This document shows, piece after piece, positions 13,123 through 15,024 of a DNA stretch of 15,024 nt. A program made the position numbers and the translations under genes. The notes under the pieces are model-generated. The model did no database searches. It was given only the letters and a program-made list of their open reading frames with translations, and had not been told where the DNA came from. The stretch spans positions 1-15,024 of the forward strand of contig JAHFRR010000008.1 of assembly GCA_023266165.1 (NCBI GenBank). Reading direction: 5' to 3'. Within the stretch, counting starts at the first letter, position 1. Every line of letters begins with the position of its first letter. The DNA comes from Thiotrichales bacterium. GTDB lineage: Bacteria; Pseudomonadota; Gammaproteobacteria; Francisellales; CACEW01.

Positions 13123-14148
13123 ATGAACATTCAAGCCTTATGGATTGCTCGAGACCCTGGGCTTAATCGGCTGAAGATCGCCATGGGCGGTATGTCAGCT
13201 GTGGTCTTTACCCTGCTGGTCGGGGTTTTTGCCTTGCATGCCAAGCCGTTAACACTGGTCTTTGCGGCCTTGATCGCCACGATTTCCTTTTTAAGGCTCT
13301 ATGGCCAAAGTGCGCGTGCACGGATGCGAAGTGCTGTGTATGCCGGTGGGATGTTATTGGCGGGGACTTTAATCGGCTTATGGCTGCCTAAAATTTTTTG
13401 GGTGGATCTGTCAGTATTGCTCAGCGCGGTTTTTATCGCGTTTTATCTTTTAAATTATGGGGCGCAATTTGCCTTCCATCCAGCAGTTGCTGTGGTCTTG
13501 ATGTTACTCGGGACTTTTATGCAAGTCCCTGTCAGCGATGAATCACCGTTCTATCTTTTGGTGATGCTCTCCGTGCTCAGCTGGAGCTTTCATTTTTTGA
13601 TTTATTTTTTTGTTTTGAGAGAAAGCGCGCTCTTTGGTGTTCGCCATCAGGTGTATTCTGTCCTGTGTGTTTTGCAAGAGGTTTTGATGTGTGTCATGAC
13701 AGCACAAGAGAGAGAGGCCTCACACGCGTTGGCACGTGCCCATCGGATGATGAACCAATGGCAACTGACGGGTGCTGACCCTAAGATTGCACTGCGCTAT
13801 GAGACCGCGCGCGTCAAGCTGTACGGTATGTTGCGTATCTCAGCGTTGTTAATGGAAAGCCATCAGCAGATTCACCATCAGTTTGCGCTGGCCAAGCCTG
13901 TGCTGGATCGCGTGCATCAGTACGAGCAAATTGTCCAACAAGAGTTTTCCTATGTACGGGCTGTGTTATTAGGGAAACCCCCCCATGGATTGACAGAGCA
14001 TCTCCCGGCTCGCCCAGTGCTCGCTTTGGTAGACGCTTTTGAGCAAGCACCTCCCATTGAACGTCTGTTACCCTTGTATAATTTGGGTTTTGCCATGCTG
14101 AGATTGCACGAGCTATTAGAAGATCTCAAGGAAGACGCGCATGTTTAA
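13123..14148 (+). CDS. FUSC family membrane protein (first of a tandem pair)
   Basis: This 341-residue protein has about six N-terminal membrane helices (roughly 20-38, 42-57, 71-89, 92-111, 118-134, 142-167) followed by a soluble helical domain (170-341). This is the half-unit of FUSC/aromatic acid exporter proteins (AaeB, YccS, fusaric acid resistance), where full-length members contain two such units. GSxxxRxRxR-type basic loop residues are present in LYGQSARARMRSAVYAGG after helix 2. The substrate is unknown; an organic acid or toxic aromatic is the family norm. It begins 12 nt after the recombinase-like gene, without a strong ribosome-binding site, so it may depend on upstream translation. 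It overlaps the next gene by 8 nt. Confidence 0.72.
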   Translation: MNIQALWIARDPGLNRLKIAMGGMSAVVFTLLVGVFALHAKPLTLVFAALIATISFLRLYGQSARARMRSAVYAGGMLLAGTLIGLWLPKIFWVDLSVLLSAVFIAFYLLNYGAQFAFHPAVAVVLMLLGTFMQVPVSDESPFYLLVMLSVLSWSFHFLIYFFVLRESALFGVRHQVYSVLCVLQEVLMCVMTAQEREASHALARAHRMMNQWQLTGADPKIALRYETARVKLYGMLRISALLMESHQQIHHQFALAKPVLDRVHQYEQIVQQEFSYVRAVLLGKPPHGLTEHLPARPVLALVDAFEQAPPIERLLPLYNLGFAMLRLHELLEDLKEDAHV

Positions 14149-15024
14149 GCAGTTGAAGCAGTTTCAGCAGATGAGATTTAAGAATATGACGCGAGAGACC
14201 CGCATTGCTTGGCAAGCTGTCCTCATTGTTCTGATCACCTTAGTGTTGAGCCATGCCTTTCAGCTCAATCGAGGCTATTGGTCAACGTTGACGGCGATTT
14301 TGGTGCTAGGGGGGTCGCTGGGAGCGGGCGTGCAAAAAGGGCTGACACGGGCCTTGATGACGGTGGTGGGCTGCGTGTTGGGTTGGGTGCTGTATCAAAT
14401 CCTGCCGGATGCCTTGATCATGAAGCTAGGCGTGATTTGCCTGTCAACGTTTTTGACATTCTATTTTTTCCCGAAATCTTATAGCCTTGCCATTATTTTT
14501 ATTACCCTGATGGTTGTCTTTATGTTTGCAGCGCTAGGGGCTTGGCAGATTCAGATTTTGGAGGCCAGGATTTTTGAGACTGCCTTGGGTGTCTTGGTTG
14601 TATGTGGGGTCTCTTACTGGTTTTTACCCGTAAAAGCCTCGTTAGATTTGCCTAAGGCGACAGACCAATTGCTGGAAAAGATAGACCAGTGTTTACGATC
14701 AAGATCAGGCGATGTGACATCCGAAATTCGCGTGCTGATTGAGACCTATCAACGGGCGCGCTATGAAGCCTGGTTCAGTCGAGCGCATGTGCAATCATGG
14801 GAGCGCATCTTGAAAGCCATTGAACGTTTGGCGGATGAGCAGTATCATGTGACTTCTATCATCAGGGTGCTGTCCACTAAAATGCGCTCTCAGGATCTGG
14901 AAGCGATGCTCGAACCCTTGATCTCTGTGATCTCACAGCGTTTTGATATTTTGTTGAGGCGTGTGCCCAAACCTTTAGGGTCTCTTGAGCCTGTGCCGAC
15001 CCTGACCTATATGATCGAGCATTT
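14141..15024 (+). CDS. FUSC family membrane protein (second of the pair), 5' part
   Basis: The frame runs from ATG 14141 to the window edge without a stop, giving at least 294 residues. After a basic N-terminus (KQLKQFQQMRFKN) come the helices, including the FUSC hallmark RGYWSTLTAILVLGGSLGAG (44-63) followed by QKGLTRALMTVVGCVLGW, equivalent to the family's gyWa.lT..lVl.p..g.t..r...R..GT..G. A soluble helical part begins near residue 170. AAGGAAG lies 6 nt before the start, which is inside the previous gene's last codons (8-nt overlap), so the two are coupled. Together they would form a two-subunit version of a FUSC exporter. Confidence 0.85.
   Translation, partial: MFKQLKQFQQMRFKNMTRETRIAWQAVLIVLITLVLSHAFQLNRGYWSTLTAILVLGGSLGAGVQKGLTRALMTVVGCVLGWVLYQILPDALIMKLGVICLSTFLTFYFFPKSYSLAIIFITLMVVFMFAALGAWQIQILEARIFETALGVLVVCGVSYWFLPVKASLDLPKATDQLLEKIDQCLRSRSGDVTSEIRVLIETYQRARYEAWFSRAHVQSWERILKAIERLADEQYHVTSIIRVLSTKMRSQDLEAMLEPLISVISQRFDILLRRVPKPLGSLEPVPTLTYMIEH

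Noticed and set aside
1..15024. tRNA, rRNA, CRISPR array, complete insertion sequence
   Set aside because: No cloverleaf-type or rRNA-like sequence, no regularly spaced repeats and no transposase with terminal inverted repeats were seen.

Overview
The window looks like a chromosomal segment of a gammaproteobacterium. GreA, the GtrA/GtrB pair, a DinJ/YafQ-type toxin-antitoxin pair and a TusA-like sulfur carrier all fit this class. An apparent SopB/SidF-type phosphoinositide phosphatase, which acts on eukaryotic lipids, suggests a host-associated or intracellular lifestyle such as Legionellales/Coxiellaceae. That lineage guess is inference; there is no rRNA or other marker to confirm it. Genes are tightly packed with moderate base composition, and the few longer intergenic stretches are AT-rich.

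Positions 1-4450 (+ strand) hold the 3' end of a thioredoxin-like protein, a HIT hydrolase, greA, a GtrB-type membrane glycosyltransferase coupled to a GtrA flippase, a DinJ-YafQ toxin-antitoxin pair with its own promoter, and a PP-loop sulfurtransferase-like gene coupled to a TusA-like carrier.

Positions 4558-6655 (- strand) read as one operon: an unidentified 61-aa protein, azlC, azlD and an EamA transporter. Its promoter region (6656-6835) is shared with a divergent secreted CHRD-domain protein, followed on + by a class II glutamine amidotransferase. That gene overlaps tail-to-tail with a multi-spanning membrane protein on -.

Positions 8988-13110 look like accessory DNA. They contain a broken coding remnant, an unknown 419-aa soluble protein on -, a divergent intergenic region with direct repeats, a 477-aa protein with the P-loop CMSGKDRTGR, an AT-rich gap, and a serine-recombinase-like protein that has lost several expected catalytic residues. 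The window ends with two tandem, overlapping FUSC-family membrane genes (13123 to the edge).

The most interesting part is 9219-13110: a candidate host-targeting phosphatase, a divergent unknown protein, a shared regulatory region and a recombinase-fold protein that may act as a DNA-binding regulator instead of a recombinase. No tRNA, rRNA, complete insertion sequence or CRISPR array was seen.
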